64,000 nucleotides of DNA from JAOUEA01 sp035249905. Lineage in GTDB: Bacteria; Actinomycetota; UBA4738; HRBIN12. Below the pieces are notes generated by a model. It did no database searches. It was not told where the DNA came from and was given only the letters and a program-made list of their open reading frames with translations. The stretch spans positions 11,890-75,889 of the forward strand of contig DATFFT010000004.1 in the NCBI GenBank assembly GCA_035249905.1, read 5' to 3'. The position numbers were made by a program, and so were the translations under genes. Shown here one piece after another: positions 14,830-23,240 of this stretch (its first letter is position 1; every line of letters begins with the position of its first letter).

Positions 14830-15719
14830 GAGCTCGCCTCCAATCGTCGGATCCTCGCGCCCCTGTAGCCGAGGAGGGCCACCACCACCGAGAGCGTGAG
14901 GAGCATGAAGCTCATCGCCGCGCCGATCCCCCAGTTCCCCGCCTCGAGCACCTGTTCCTGGATCGCGTTGCCGATCATGTACCCGGATGTGCCGCCCACG
15001 AGTGCCGGGGTCGCGAACTCGGAGAACATCGGGATGTACACGATGATGATCGCGACGAAGATCCCCGGCGCAGCCAGCGGCAGCAGCAGCTTGCGGAATG
15101 TCGTCGTCAGCCTCGACCCGAGATCGTTGGCGGCCTCGAGCAGATCGGGCTCCACCGCCTTGAGCGCGGCGTAGATCGGGATCGTCGTGTAAGGGATGTA
15201 CGTGGTGGCGAGCACGATCACCACCGACAGGCGCGTGAACAACAGGGCGTCGATCGGCGCGTCGATCACCCCCACGGCCTGCAACACGGAGTTCACGACC
15301 CCCTCGCGCCCGAGCATGATGCGCCAGGCATAGATGCGGATCAGCGGGTTCAACTCGCCCGCCATCACGAACATCAACAGCAGCAGCAGCTCGTATCGGG
15401 GACGAACGCGGAACGCGAGCAGGTACGCGATCGGAAGTGCCACGATCAGCATGACCGCCATCGACACGGTGCAGATCAGGACCGTGTTCCACATCACCTT
15501 GAGGTAGGTGGGGTCGGTGAAGATCGTGGCGTAGTTGTCCAGGGTGTATCCGGTCGCGCCCGTGATCGACCGGAGCTGGAAGCTCATCCAGAGCAGCAGT
15601 GCCAGCGGCCCTCCGAAGAGCACGATCAGCCAGATCGACGGCGGCAGGGCGTAGGCGGACACGCGGCCGGAGACCTTGGCGGCGGCTCGGGCCTCGGCTC
15701 TGGCGTTCACCACCGCCAT
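14826..15719 (-). CDS. potB: ABC transporter permease, PotB-like
   Basis: A 297-residue membrane protein with about six transmembrane helices starting near residue 22. The EAA coupling motif, which contacts the ATPase, is EAANDLGSRLTTTFRKLLLP (about 200-220). The pair with PotC forms the membrane channel. The start lies 2 nt after the PotC stop, and the end overlaps the PotA start. Family call is firm; substrate specificity cannot be read here. Confidence 0.92.
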   Translation of the reverse strand: MAVVNARAEARAAAKVSGRVSAYALPPSIWLIVLFGGPLALLLWMSFQLRSITGATGYTLDNYATIFTDPTYLKVMWNTVLICTVSMAVMLIVALPIAYLLAFRVRPRYELLLLLMFVMAGELNPLIRIYAWRIMLGREGVVNSVLQAVGVIDAPIDALLFTRLSVVIVLATTYIPYTTIPIYAALKAVEPDLLEAANDLGSRLTTTFRKLLLPLAAPGIFVAIIIVYIPMFSEFATPALVGGTSGYMIGNAIQEQVLEAGNWGIGAAMSFMLLTLSVVVALLGYRGARIRRLEASS

Positions 15720-15721
15720 CG

Positions 15722-16546
15722 CTAGCGCACCTGCCCCGCGAGCACGCCCGCGACCGCGTCGGCGTCGACCCCGCCATCGCGCCGCTTCGAGCCGACGCTC
15801 AAGCGCCAGGCGAGGAGCACCACGATCACCTGCACGACCGACACGAGGGTGCTGATCGCGTTGACGATCGGCACGTTCTGCGCGTGCCGCAACGTCGAGA
15901 ACACCCAGATCGGGAACGTGAGCTCGAATCCGCCGGTGAAGAAGCTGATCACGAAGTTGTTGAACGAATAGCTGAACGCGAAGATCGCCGACGCGGCGAG
16001 CGCCGGCGCCACGTGCGGCAGCACGATGTAGCGAAGCACCTCACGCGGCTGCGCACCGAGGTCGAGCGCGGCCTCCTCGATGCGGCGATCGAAGCGCACG
16101 AGCCTCGCGCCGACGATGGCGGCCACGAGCGGGAACGCGACCGTCACGTGCATGACCCCGATCGTGCGCAGGCTCAGCGGCACGTGGAGCCGGTTGAAGA
16201 ACATCAGCGCCCCGACCCCGACGAGCAGCCACGGCACGACGAGCGGGGCTCCGACCAGCCCCGCGACCCCTCCGCGCAACCGGTACCGGAACCTCGTCAC
16301 GGCGAAGGCTGCCATGGTGCCGAGCACCAGCGAGATCGGCGTGACGATGAAGGCCACCGCCAGGGAGTTGCGCAGGCCCTCGAGCAGCACCGGGTTCGCC
16401 AGGGCGTCCGAGTACCAGCGCGTCGTGAACCCCTCGAAGGGCAGGGCGATCACGATGGAGTCGTTGAACGAGAAAGCCGCGAGCACGACGAGCGGGCCGT
16501 ACAGCAGGAACACCACGACGCCGAAGAACAGACCCTTGGCCAACAT
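15722..16546 (-). CDS. potC: ABC transporter permease, PotC-like
   Basis: A 274-residue permease with about six membrane helices, the first directly at the N-terminus (GLFFGVVVFLLYGPLVVLA). The EAA loop is EEAALDLGAQPREVLRYIVL. ATG 16546 has no good ribosome site; the frame stays open upstream to near the substrate-binding gene's end but offers no other normal start, so a slightly longer protein from a rare start is possible. Between it and potD lies a 153-nt stretch with no separate gene. Confidence 0.88.
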   Translation of the reverse strand: MLAKGLFFGVVVFLLYGPLVVLAAFSFNDSIVIALPFEGFTTRWYSDALANPVLLEGLRNSLAVAFIVTPISLVLGTMAAFAVTRFRYRLRGGVAGLVGAPLVVPWLLVGVGALMFFNRLHVPLSLRTIGVMHVTVAFPLVAAIVGARLVRFDRRIEEAALDLGAQPREVLRYIVLPHVAPALAASAIFAFSYSFNNFVISFFTGGFELTFPIWVFSTLRHAQNVPIVNAISTLVSVVQVIVVLLAWRLSVGSKRRDGGVDADAVAGVLAGQVR

Positions 16547-16699
16547 CGTCGTGGCGCCGGCCGCCCGGAAGCGAGGGGGCCCGACCGAGGCATCGGTGCC
16601 ATCGCCCCCTCGCCGGGCGACCGGGGTCGGCGCGTCCGTTTCGATCGACGGCCGCAGGAGCTCGTCACGATCCAGAGCGAGTCATCCTCTCGTAGTCGG

Positions 16700-17809
16700 T
16701 CAGGCGGCCTTGAACTCCCGCCAGACCTGCTGCCAGGCGTCGTAGTTCTCCGGGATCGTGTACGGGATCGCGTTGGCGAAGTTGCCGGGGTCCGCGAGTC
16801 CGGCCTCCTCGACCACGGTCTCCGACACCGCGTCCAGGGTCTCCTCGTTGGAGACGAGGTAGAAGAAGTTCTCTGCCTGCCATCCTTGCGTCTCGGGCTG
16901 AGCGTAGTGGTTGATCAGCGCGTACGCGGCGTCGACGTTCTCCGCGTTCGCCCCGATCGAATAGCCGCACGTCCACGTGAGCTGCCCCTCGCTCGCGAGC
17001 GAGTACTCGACGGGTTCGCCGTCCTTCTGCAGGGTCTCGGTCGAGCCCTTGTACCCGGGCACGACCACGTCGATCTCACCCGACTTGAAGAGCTGGTACT
17101 GGTCGCTGTCCCCCTTGACGAGGCTCCGCAGCAACGGCTTCTTCTCGATCAGGAACTGCTTCACTTGCTCCAGCTCCGCGTCGTCGAGGTCCATCGGGTC
17201 CTCGATGCCGAGCGCCATCGCCGAGAGCGCGATGCCCGAGAGCGGATCGTCGTCGAGCCCGATGCGCCCGGCGTAGGCCTCGTCGAACACGCTCGCGTAC
17301 GAGTCGAAGCCTTCCGGCACCGCGTCGACGTTGTACATGATGCCGCTCGTGCCACCCACCATCGGCACGAGGTACACCTGCCCGTCGACCGTGACGCCCT
17401 CGAGGTCCTTGAAGGCCGGGAACATCGTGTCCCACGCGGGGATGCGACTCGTGTCGATCGGCTGCAACAGGCCGAGGTTCACCATGCGGACGGTGTCCTC
17501 GACGCACACGTTGACGACGTCGGCCTGGAAGCCGCCCTGGAGCTTGGTGACGGTCTCGTCGCCGCTCGCGAACGCCGCGGTCCTCACATCGAGATCGGGG
17601 TTGGCCTGTTCGAACGGGTCGAGCAGGGCGGGCTCGAACGCGTCCTCGTATGCGAAGAACGTGAGCGAGCCGCTGACCGGACCGGCGCTCGCCCCCCCCT
17701 CGCCGCGGGCTGGCTGTTCGTCGGACGTGCCGTCGTCGCCGCACGCCGCGACGACGAGGGCGAGAGCCAGCACGGCCCCCACCGGATGGATCCAGGAACG
17801 GATCTTCAT
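16700..17809 (-). CDS. potD: PotD-like substrate-binding lipoprotein
   Basis: A 369-residue extracytoplasmic solute-binding protein. The lipoprotein signal is LALALVVAAC, with the lipid-acceptor Cys at about 23 and a Gly/Asp-rich linker after it. The body begins SGSLTFFAYEDAF and follows the PotD/PotF periplasmic-binding fold, with acidic and Trp residues suited to a cationic ligand. The start has AAGGAGG 7 nt upstream and overlaps the M20 hydrolase stop (ATGA), so the two are made together. Confidence 0.9.
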   Translation of the reverse strand: MKIRSWIHPVGAVLALALVVAACGDDGTSDEQPARGEGGASAGPVSGSLTFFAYEDAFEPALLDPFEQANPDLDVRTAAFASGDETVTKLQGGFQADVVNVCVEDTVRMVNLGLLQPIDTSRIPAWDTMFPAFKDLEGVTVDGQVYLVPMVGGTSGIMYNVDAVPEGFDSYASVFDEAYAGRIGLDDDPLSGIALSAMALGIEDPMDLDDAELEQVKQFLIEKKPLLRSLVKGDSDQYQLFKSGEIDVVVPGYKGSTETLQKDGEPVEYSLASEGQLTWTCGYSIGANAENVDAAYALINHYAQPETQGWQAENFFYLVSNEETLDAVSETVVEEAGLADPGNFANAIPYTIPENYDAWQQVWREFKAA

Positions 17810-18960
17810 GTTGCCCCCTCCTTGGCTCGTGCGGGCTCGGCCGAGCCCAGCGATGCGGCGTCGGCGATCAACTCTGCGAAGACGCCAGCGCACCGCACGA
17901 TCTCGCGCGCGTCGATGTGTTCGTCGGGCCTGTGGGCGGCCCGCAGATGGCCCGGCCCGAACACCGCGACCTCGGAGCCGCACCGGTCGTGGAAGCTGTG
18001 CGCGTCGGTCCAGGCCGGCATGCGGGTCAACCCGGGCGTCCGTTCGACCGCCCGTTCACTCGCCCGGACGATCGCCTCGACGAGCGGCGCGGAGGCCGGC
18101 GTCTCCCACCAGCCTCCCTGGTCGGTCACCTCGAACGTCGCACCGTGTGCACGACAGATCGACTCGACCTGCTTCCTGACCTCGTCGAGCGACGGCTCAC
18201 CGAACACCCTGCAGGTGACGTAGAGCGATGCGTGATCGGGGATGGCGTTCATCGGCGCGGCGCTCTCGATGCGCTGGATCGTGACCGTGTTCCGCCCTGC
18301 CACCGGGTGATCGACGTCGGTCAGCGGGGCTTCGAGCAGGTCGAGCACCAACCTGGCCGCCTCCTCGATCGCGTTGTCCGCCTCCTCGGCGAGCGAACCG
18401 TGGAACGAGGTCCCCCGGACCCGAGCCCATCCATCGACGAACCCGGTCTCGACCACCGCGACATCGAGCTCGGTCCCCTCCGACGCAACGACGAACCGAG
18501 GTCGCAGCTCGTCGGCGAGCGAGCGCGATCCCTTGCCGCCCACCTCCTCGTCGACGACGAATCCCAGCGCCACCGACGAGCCCTCGAGGTCGACCCCGGC
18601 CTCGCGGGCGAGCACGGCGCCGAGCAGGATCGCGACCGCGCAGCCCTTGTCGTCCTGGGCGCCGAGCCCCGACACCACCGTGCCGTCGACACGCGCCCGG
18701 TCGTTCCACTCCCAGACCGGATCGATCGTGTCGCCGTGAGCCGTCAGCAAGAGGTCGGGCGGAGTCGTGGCTCCGTCCCACCTCACGAGCACGTTCGGCC
18801 CCGCCCCCGGGATCGCATGCGTCGTCACGGGGAATCCGAGCTCCACGCATCGGCGCTCGAGGTAGGCCATCAGGTCGTGCTCATGGTTCGAGATCGAGCG
18901 GATCTCGATCTGACGCACGAGCTCATCGATGGCCCACGCGATCGCATCGCTCCCGTGCAT
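17806..18960 (-). CDS. M20-family metallohydrolase (ArgE/DapE/acetylornithine deacetylase-like)
   Basis: A 384-residue di-zinc hydrolase. Metal ligands are visible: H75 and D77 (TAHGDTID), bridging D103/D104 (LGAQDDKG), the catalytic pair E138-E139 (VVDEEVGGKGS) and a late His (RRPDEH context near 350). The lid/dimer domain lies between about 180 and 290. It removes an acyl group or cleaves an amide. Coupled to the binding protein of a polyamine-type importer, it may process an imported N-acyl amine or amino acid; that is inference. ATG 18960 follows GGAGGAG. Confidence 0.9.
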   Translation of the reverse strand: MHGSDAIAWAIDELVRQIEIRSISNHEHDLMAYLERRCVELGFPVTTHAIPGAGPNVLVRWDGATTPPDLLLTAHGDTIDPVWEWNDRARVDGTVVSGLGAQDDKGCAVAILLGAVLAREAGVDLEGSSVALGFVVDEEVGGKGSRSLADELRPRFVVASEGTELDVAVVETGFVDGWARVRGTSFHGSLAEEADNAIEEAARLVLDLLEAPLTDVDHPVAGRNTVTIQRIESAAPMNAIPDHASLYVTCRVFGEPSLDEVRKQVESICRAHGATFEVTDQGGWWETPASAPLVEAIVRASERAVERTPGLTRMPAWTDAHSFHDRCGSEVAVFGPGHLRAAHRPDEHIDAREIVRCAGVFAELIADAASLGSAEPARAKEGAT

Positions 18961-19135
18961 CGATCTCCTCCCCGGGCGGCCCGATCAGCCCGAGGGTCGA
19001 GGGTGGAGGAACCGTCGACAGTCTGCAAGACAGGATGCGGTCGGAATCCAATACCCAGGGACATCGAATCTCACGGAATCCGCAAGCCTCCGAGGGCCGG
19101 AGGCCAGGAAACCGTCAGACGACGCGGCGTGGGGG

Positions 19136-19627
19136 CTAGCTCGATGCGAGCAGACGAGTCCACCGGTAGCTGTGCTTGGGAACGTCCAGGATCGCGAAGG
19201 TCTCGATGCTGTCGACGCCGTTGGCGGTTCGCACGCTCTGCTCCAGCACCCGGAGCATGTGATCGTTGTCGAGGCAGACCACCTCGATCAGCAGGTCGAA
19301 AGAGCCCGTGCACACGGAGATGTAGTCGATCTCGGGCACCTTCTCGAGCTCGGCAACCACCCGCGCCACCGTGGTCCCGCGGACCCGAACCCCGACCTCG
19401 GCGAACACGAGGCCGAGGGCGAGCGCGTCGGCGACGAGCACCACCTGGACCACGCCCCGACGGGTGAGTCGCGCGAATCGGCTCCGCACGGTTGCCTCGC
19501 TGAGTCCGAGGTTCCGTGCGATGGCGGCGAACGATCGCCTACCGTCTTCGTTCAGTTCCTCGATGATGCCGACGTCCGTCTCGTCGAGCACCTTGCGGAG
19601 TCGCTTTCCCTCGCCGCCCTCGGCCAT
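19136..19627 (-). CDS. Lrp/AsnC family transcriptional regulator
   Basis: A 163-residue regulator. The N-terminal helix-turn-helix is LDETDVGIIEELNEDGRRSF followed by LGLSEATVRSRFARLTRRGV; the C-terminal RAM domain (about 65-150) contains VCTGSFDLLIEVVCLDNDHM. Such proteins sense amino acids. It lies 175 nt upstream of the M20-importer operon on the same strand and is the obvious candidate regulator. TAGGGT 8 nt before the ATG suggests a leaderless transcript. The 18961-19135 gap contains no gene I can support and probably the operon promoter. Confidence 0.9.
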   Translation of the reverse strand: MAEGGEGKRLRKVLDETDVGIIEELNEDGRRSFAAIARNLGLSEATVRSRFARLTRRGVVQVVLVADALALGLVFAEVGVRVRGTTVARVVAELEKVPEIDYISVCTGSFDLLIEVVCLDNDHMLRVLEQSVRTANGVDSIETFAILDVPKHSYRWTRLLASS

Positions 19628-19683
19628 CCCCGCAGACCCTAGCGGACGGCTAAGGTCGGAACCGACGACGGAGGGGAGGCGCG

Positions 19684-20040
19684 ATGAACCTGAACAGCGT
19701 CTTGATCGGCTCGGAGGAGCCGAAGCGGCTGGCCGAGTACTACACGAAGCTGTTCGGCGAGCCCGGCTGGGATATGGACGGCTACGTCGGGTGGCAGGTG
19801 GGGTCTGGAGGGTTGACCGTCGGACCGCACGACCAGGTGCACGGCAAGAACGCCGAGCCGGGCCGGGTGATCTGGAACATCGAGACGACCGACGTCAAGG
19901 GAGAGTTCGACCGTCTGGTGGCGGCCGGGGCGATCGTGGTGCGTGAGCCGTACGACCCGGGCGAGGGGAGCGAGTACTCGATCTGCACGTTCGCCGATCC
20001 GGACGACAACTACTTCCAGCTCGTCAGCCCGATGGAGTGA
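19684..20040 (+). CDS. VOC (glyoxalase/bleomycin-resistance fold) protein
   Basis: A 118-residue VOC protein: LNSVLIGSEEPKRLAEYYTK at the start, GRVIWNIETTDVKGEFDRL in the middle, and the typical end FADPDDNYFQLVSP. It has the paired beta-alpha-beta-beta-beta units that often bind a metal and a small reactive substrate. GGAGGGGAGG precedes the ATG. It diverges from the Lrp gene and runs 36 nt ahead of the NUDIX gene. Function unknown. Confidence 0.85.
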   Translation: MNLNSVLIGSEEPKRLAEYYTKLFGEPGWDMDGYVGWQVGSGGLTVGPHDQVHGKNAEPGRVIWNIETTDVKGEFDRLVAAGAIVVREPYDPGEGSEYSICTFADPDDNYFQLVSPME

Positions 20041-20076
20041 GCGGGAACGCCTGCAACGGGGCCGGGGGAAGCACCC

Positions 20077-20562
20077 ATGCCCAAGCGCAGCGCAGGACTC
20101 CTGCTGTATCGGCGGCGAGGCGGCGGCATCGAGGTGCTGCTGGTGCATCCCGGTGGCCCCTATTGGGCGAAGAGGGACGACGGCGCGTGGTCGGTGCCCA
20201 AGGGCGAGTACGCCGGCGACGAGGAGCCGTTCGAGGTGGCGATGCGCGAGTTCCGAGAGGAGCTCGGGACCGCGCCGCCCGAGATGGACACGGCCTTCTA
20301 CCTGGGTGAGCGACGGCAGCCGAGCGGGAAGGTCGTGAACGTGTGGGCGGTCGAGGGCGACCTCGACGTCACGAACGTCGAGAGCAACTCGTTCGAGATG
20401 GAATGGCCGCCTCGGTCCGGCAGGACCGCCGAGTTCCCGGAGGTCGACCGCGCCGGCTGGTTCGACCCCGACGACGCCCGGCGGAAGCTGCTGCGCGGTC
20501 AGGTCCCGTTCATCGACCTGCTGATCGCCTCGCTGTCGGAGGCGGACCCTTCCTCGTCGTGA
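20077..20562 (+). CDS. NUDIX hydrolase
   Basis: A 161-residue hydrolase of nucleoside diphosphate-linked compounds. The Nudix box is complete, from G43 through REFREELG (G-x5-E-x7-R-E-x-x-E-E-x-G), binding Mg. The phrases RRRGGGIEVLLVHPGG and WSVPKGEY place it with the NTP-pyrophosphohydrolase DR1025/AP4A-like branch. Its 3-prime end overlaps the convergent TetR gene by 53 nt. Substrate not predictable. Confidence 0.9.
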   Translation: MPKRSAGLLLYRRRGGGIEVLLVHPGGPYWAKRDDGAWSVPKGEYAGDEEPFEVAMREFREELGTAPPEMDTAFYLGERRQPSGKVVNVWAVEGDLDVTNVESNSFEMEWPPRSGRTAEFPEVDRAGWFDPDDARRKLLRGQVPFIDLLIASLSEADPSSS

Positions 20563-21124
20563 TCGGGCGGGCGGCCTCGCCGAACGCCCGGACGCCCTGC
20601 TCCCACGTAGCGTCGAGATCCGCATCGGGAGGGAAACGGCCGTCGAGCTCCAGGATCGACATGCCATGGGCGAACGCCCAGACCGCGCGCGCCCGAGGTT
20701 CGCTGCCCGCCGCCGTGACCACGGGTTCGGCGGCCCACGCCTCGAGGCCCTCGGGCAACAGGTCGCGGCGCAGCTCGCCCTCGGTCACGAGCCGGTACAG
20801 GTGCGGATGCTCGAGCGCCCACGCGCGGTAGGCGCGACCGAGCGCGCGCAGCTGCGTCGTCGTAGAGGTCCCGCGGGGCAACGCGTCCATCGCGCCGTGC
20901 CCGGCTCCTCCGAACCCACGGAAGGCCTCGGCGATCAGCAGGGCCGTCAACTCATCCTTGTCGGCGACGTGCTTGTAGAGCGACGGCGCACGTATGCCGA
21001 CCCGCTCCGCGAGCGAGCGCATCGTCAGCCCGTCGGGACCTTCCGCCTCGAGGAGGTCGAGGGCGGCCTCGACGAGCTGACGGCGGCGTCCCGACTCCCC
21101 GGCCTCGACGCCGTGGGCCGTCAC
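20510..21124 (-). CDS. TetR family transcriptional regulator (WHG-type C-terminal domain)
   Basis: A 204-residue repressor. The helix-turn-helix is at about 13-58 (LVEAALDLLEAEGPDGLTM, then RAPSLYKHVADKDEL). The C-terminal domain has the ALGRAYRAWALEHPHLYRL phrase typical of the WHG TetR branch. GTG 21124 overlaps the stop of the SRPBCC gene (GTGA), so the SRPBCC protein is made first. Twin GCTAAC-N3-GTTAGC palindromes upstream of the pair are its likely operators. The last 53 nt overlap the NUDIX gene tail-to-tail. Confidence 0.88.
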   Translation of the reverse strand: MTAHGVEAGESGRRRQLVEAALDLLEAEGPDGLTMRSLAERVGIRAPSLYKHVADKDELTALLIAEAFRGFGGAGHGAMDALPRGTSTTTQLRALGRAYRAWALEHPHLYRLVTEGELRRDLLPEGLEAWAAEPVVTAAGSEPRARAVWAFAHGMSILELDGRFPPDADLDATWEQGVRAFGEAARPITTRKGPPPTARRSAGR

Positions 21125-21576
21125 ATGCGGCTCCCGATCGCCTCGACCCGTTCGACCAGGGCGGCGTTCACGCGCTCGAACATGGCGACGGTGTCCACCT
21201 CGATCGAGCGTCTGAGGAAGGGCACCAGCAGACCGCGGAAACGCTCTGACTGCACGAACCGCACGCGGCCGGGCGCCTCCTCGTGGATCTCGAACCGATG
21301 CTCCCCGTCGAACAGCCCCGGCACGAACAGCCGCCCGAGCCACCGCAGCTCGCGTCCCGGTTCGGCCACGAGGACGGTCGGGCGCATCCGGATCGAACGG
21401 TCGCCCTTCAGCTTGAAACGGATGTCGAGCCTCGTGCCCTCCTCGGCGATGCCATCGACGGACACGAAGGCGGGGTTCCACTCCCGGTAGGCCTCGAAGT
21501 CGCTGAGCACCTTCCAGACCTGGTCGGGGGTCGCTTCCACCTGGATCTCGCTCCGGATCTCGTTCCTGGATCTCAT
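21121..21576 (-). CDS. SRPBCC (polyketide cyclase/dehydrase-like) protein
   Basis: A 151-residue START-fold protein: IQVEATPDQVWKVLSDFEAY near the N-terminus, then FRGLLVPFLRRSIEVDTVAM at the closing helix. It is annotated in many bacteria as an SRPBCC-domain protein that binds a hydrophobic ligand. ATG 21576 has GAGGAG 7 nt upstream; a GTG two codons earlier is possible. It is first in a two-gene unit with the TetR regulator and lies right behind the twin operators. Confidence 0.85.
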   Translation of the reverse strand: MRSRNEIRSEIQVEATPDQVWKVLSDFEAYREWNPAFVSVDGIAEEGTRLDIRFKLKGDRSIRMRPTVLVAEPGRELRWLGRLFVPGLFDGEHRFEIHEEAPGRVRFVQSERFRGLLVPFLRRSIEVDTVAMFERVNAALVERVEAIGSRM

Positions 21577-21611
21577 CCCCACCGCTCCTCTCGTTCGTTG
21601 ACTGCTCGTCA

Positions 21612-21626
21612 GCTAACACGGTTAGC
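21612..21626. promoter_or_regulatory. TetR operator, site 1 (GCTAAC-N3-GTTAGC)
   Basis: GCTAACACGGTTAGC has perfect 6-base arms around 3 bases. It lies just upstream of the SRPBCC-TetR unit and is repeated at 21637-21651. Confidence 0.8.
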
Positions 21627-21636
21627 CTCAGGCTAG

Positions 21637-21651
21637 GCTAACAACGTTAGC
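21637..21651. promoter_or_regulatory. TetR operator, site 2 (GCTAAC-N3-GTTAGC)
   Basis: GCTAACAACGTTAGC repeats site 1 with its centre 25 bp away. It lies 35 nt before the DNA ligase start, so the same repressor could act on the ligase promoter. Confidence 0.8.
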
Positions 21652-21686
21652 TCGTCAACCCGAAGCGAACGAGAGACCCTTGCCGC

Positions 21687-23228
21687 ATGCAGCTCGAGGA
21701 GATCTGCCGCGCCTCGGCGGAGGTCGCGGCGACCCGCTCGCGACGGGCGAAGGTCGAGCGGCTCGCCTCGTGCCTCGCCGCGCTCACGCCGACGGAAGTC
21801 CCCATCGCCGTCGCGTATCTCTCGGGAGCGCTCCCGCACGGATCGATCGGCGTGGGCTGGGCGTCGATCAAGGACGTGCCCACGCCGGCCGCACCTCCGG
21901 GAACCCTCGACATCGCAGAGGTCGACGCGATCCTGTGCCGTGTGGGCTCTCTCTCGGGCCCGGGCTCCCAGGCCGCCAGGCGCGAGGCGCTCCACGACCT
22001 GTTCGAACGGGCCACCGACCCCGAGCAGCGGTTCCTGCGGGGTCTGCTCACGGGCGAGATCCGGCAGGGCGCGCTCGAGGGTGTGATGGTCGACTCCGTC
22101 GCCAAGGGGGCGGCAGTGCCGATCCGAGAGGTCCGCCGTGCGGCGATGCTGGCCGGCGATCTCGGGAAGGTGGCCGCCGCCGCGATCGAGGGTGGCAGGG
22201 AAGCCCTGTCACGCTTCCGGCTCTCGCCGATGACCCCCGTGCAACCGATGCTTGCCCAGACGGCGGACGATGTGCCGGCGGCGTTCGAACGCATCAGCCC
22301 CGCTGCCGTCGAGTGGAAGCTCGACGGCGTCCGCATCCAGATCCATCGGCTCGGGGACGAGATCCGCGTCTTCACCCGGAACCTCGCCGACGTGACGCCG
22401 CGCGTGCCCGAGATCGTCGAGGCCATCCGCGACGTGCCCCTCACAGCGGTCGTGCTCGACGCCGAGGCGATCGCCCTCCGTGGTGACGGACGACCTCACC
22501 CATTCGGAGTGACGATGAGCCGCTTCGGAAGCAGGACCCGCGGCGACCTCGAGCACCTTCGCGCCGAGTTGCCGTTGCGAGCGTTCGCGTTCGACGCGCT
22601 CCACGTGGACGGCGAGGATCTGCTCGACCTGCCGGCGTGGGAGCGGTTCGCCGCGGTCGGGGCTCGGCTCCCCGAGACGATCCGCGTGCCCCGGATCGTG
22701 ACCGACGACGTCGGGGAAGCCGAGTCCTTCTTCGACGTCGCGCTCGCGCGGGGGCACGAGGGGGTGATGGTCAAGGCGCTCGACGCCGCGTACGAGGCAG
22801 GGCGTCGAGGCGCCGGCTGGCTGAAGGTCAAGCGAGCGCACACCCTCGATCTGGTCGTGCTGGCCGCCGAGTGGGGTCATGGCCGCCGACGAGGATGGCT
22901 CAGCAACCTGCATCTGGGCGCTCGAGACCCCGCCGACGGCGGGTTCGTGATGCTGGGGAAGACGTTCAAGGGCATGACCGACGAGACGCTGGCGTGGCAG
23001 ACCGAGCAGCTGCAGCGCATCGAGACGCACCGCGAGGGCATCACGGTCTCCGTCCGGCCGGAGCTCGTGGTCGAGATCGCGTTCGACGGGGTGCAGCGAA
23101 GCTCCCGATACCCCGGGGGAGTGGCCCTGCGATTCGCACGGCTGAAGGGCTACCGGCCCGACAAGTCGCCCGGCGACGCCGACACGATCGACACCGTGAG
23201 GGCGATCCTTCAGCGCTCCGAGGGGTGA
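21687..23228 (+). CDS. lig: ATP-dependent DNA ligase (LigB type)
   Basis: A 513-residue ligase that seals nicked DNA through an AMP-lysine intermediate. The N-terminal DNA-binding domain covers about 1-180. The adenylation domain has the nucleophile K211 in EWKLDGVRIQ, then FDALHVDGEDLL, EGVMVKALD and the motif V region WLKVKRAHTLDLVV. The OB-fold runs to the end (ARLKGYRPDKSPGDAD). It matches actinobacterial LigB in length and order. These bacteria also have an essential NAD-dependent ligase, so this one is accessory, probably for repair. It diverges from the SRPBCC-TetR unit over twin operators. Confidence 0.95.
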   Translation: MQLEEICRASAEVAATRSRRAKVERLASCLAALTPTEVPIAVAYLSGALPHGSIGVGWASIKDVPTPAAPPGTLDIAEVDAILCRVGSLSGPGSQAARREALHDLFERATDPEQRFLRGLLTGEIRQGALEGVMVDSVAKGAAVPIREVRRAAMLAGDLGKVAAAAIEGGREALSRFRLSPMTPVQPMLAQTADDVPAAFERISPAAVEWKLDGVRIQIHRLGDEIRVFTRNLADVTPRVPEIVEAIRDVPLTAVVLDAEAIALRGDGRPHPFGVTMSRFGSRTRGDLEHLRAELPLRAFAFDALHVDGEDLLDLPAWERFAAVGARLPETIRVPRIVTDDVGEAESFFDVALARGHEGVMVKALDAAYEAGRRGAGWLKVKRAHTLDLVVLAAEWGHGRRRGWLSNLHLGARDPADGGFVMLGKTFKGMTDETLAWQTEQLQRIETHREGITVSVRPELVVEIAFDGVQRSSRYPGGVALRFARLKGYRPDKSPGDADTIDTVRAILQRSEG

Positions 23229-23240
23229 GGACCCGGCTCC

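Noticed and set aside
13741..15777. Apparent fusion of permease and ATPase in one 678-residue frame
   Set aside because: The N-terminal part is an out-of-frame reading of the PotB-like permease; the ATPase has its own GTG start with a ribosome site.
15599..18223. Very long open frame on the plus strand opposite the importer operon
   Set aside because: It is antisense to firmly identified pot and M20 genes, rich in Arg, His and Glu repeats without domains, the usual shadow of GC-rich coding DNA.
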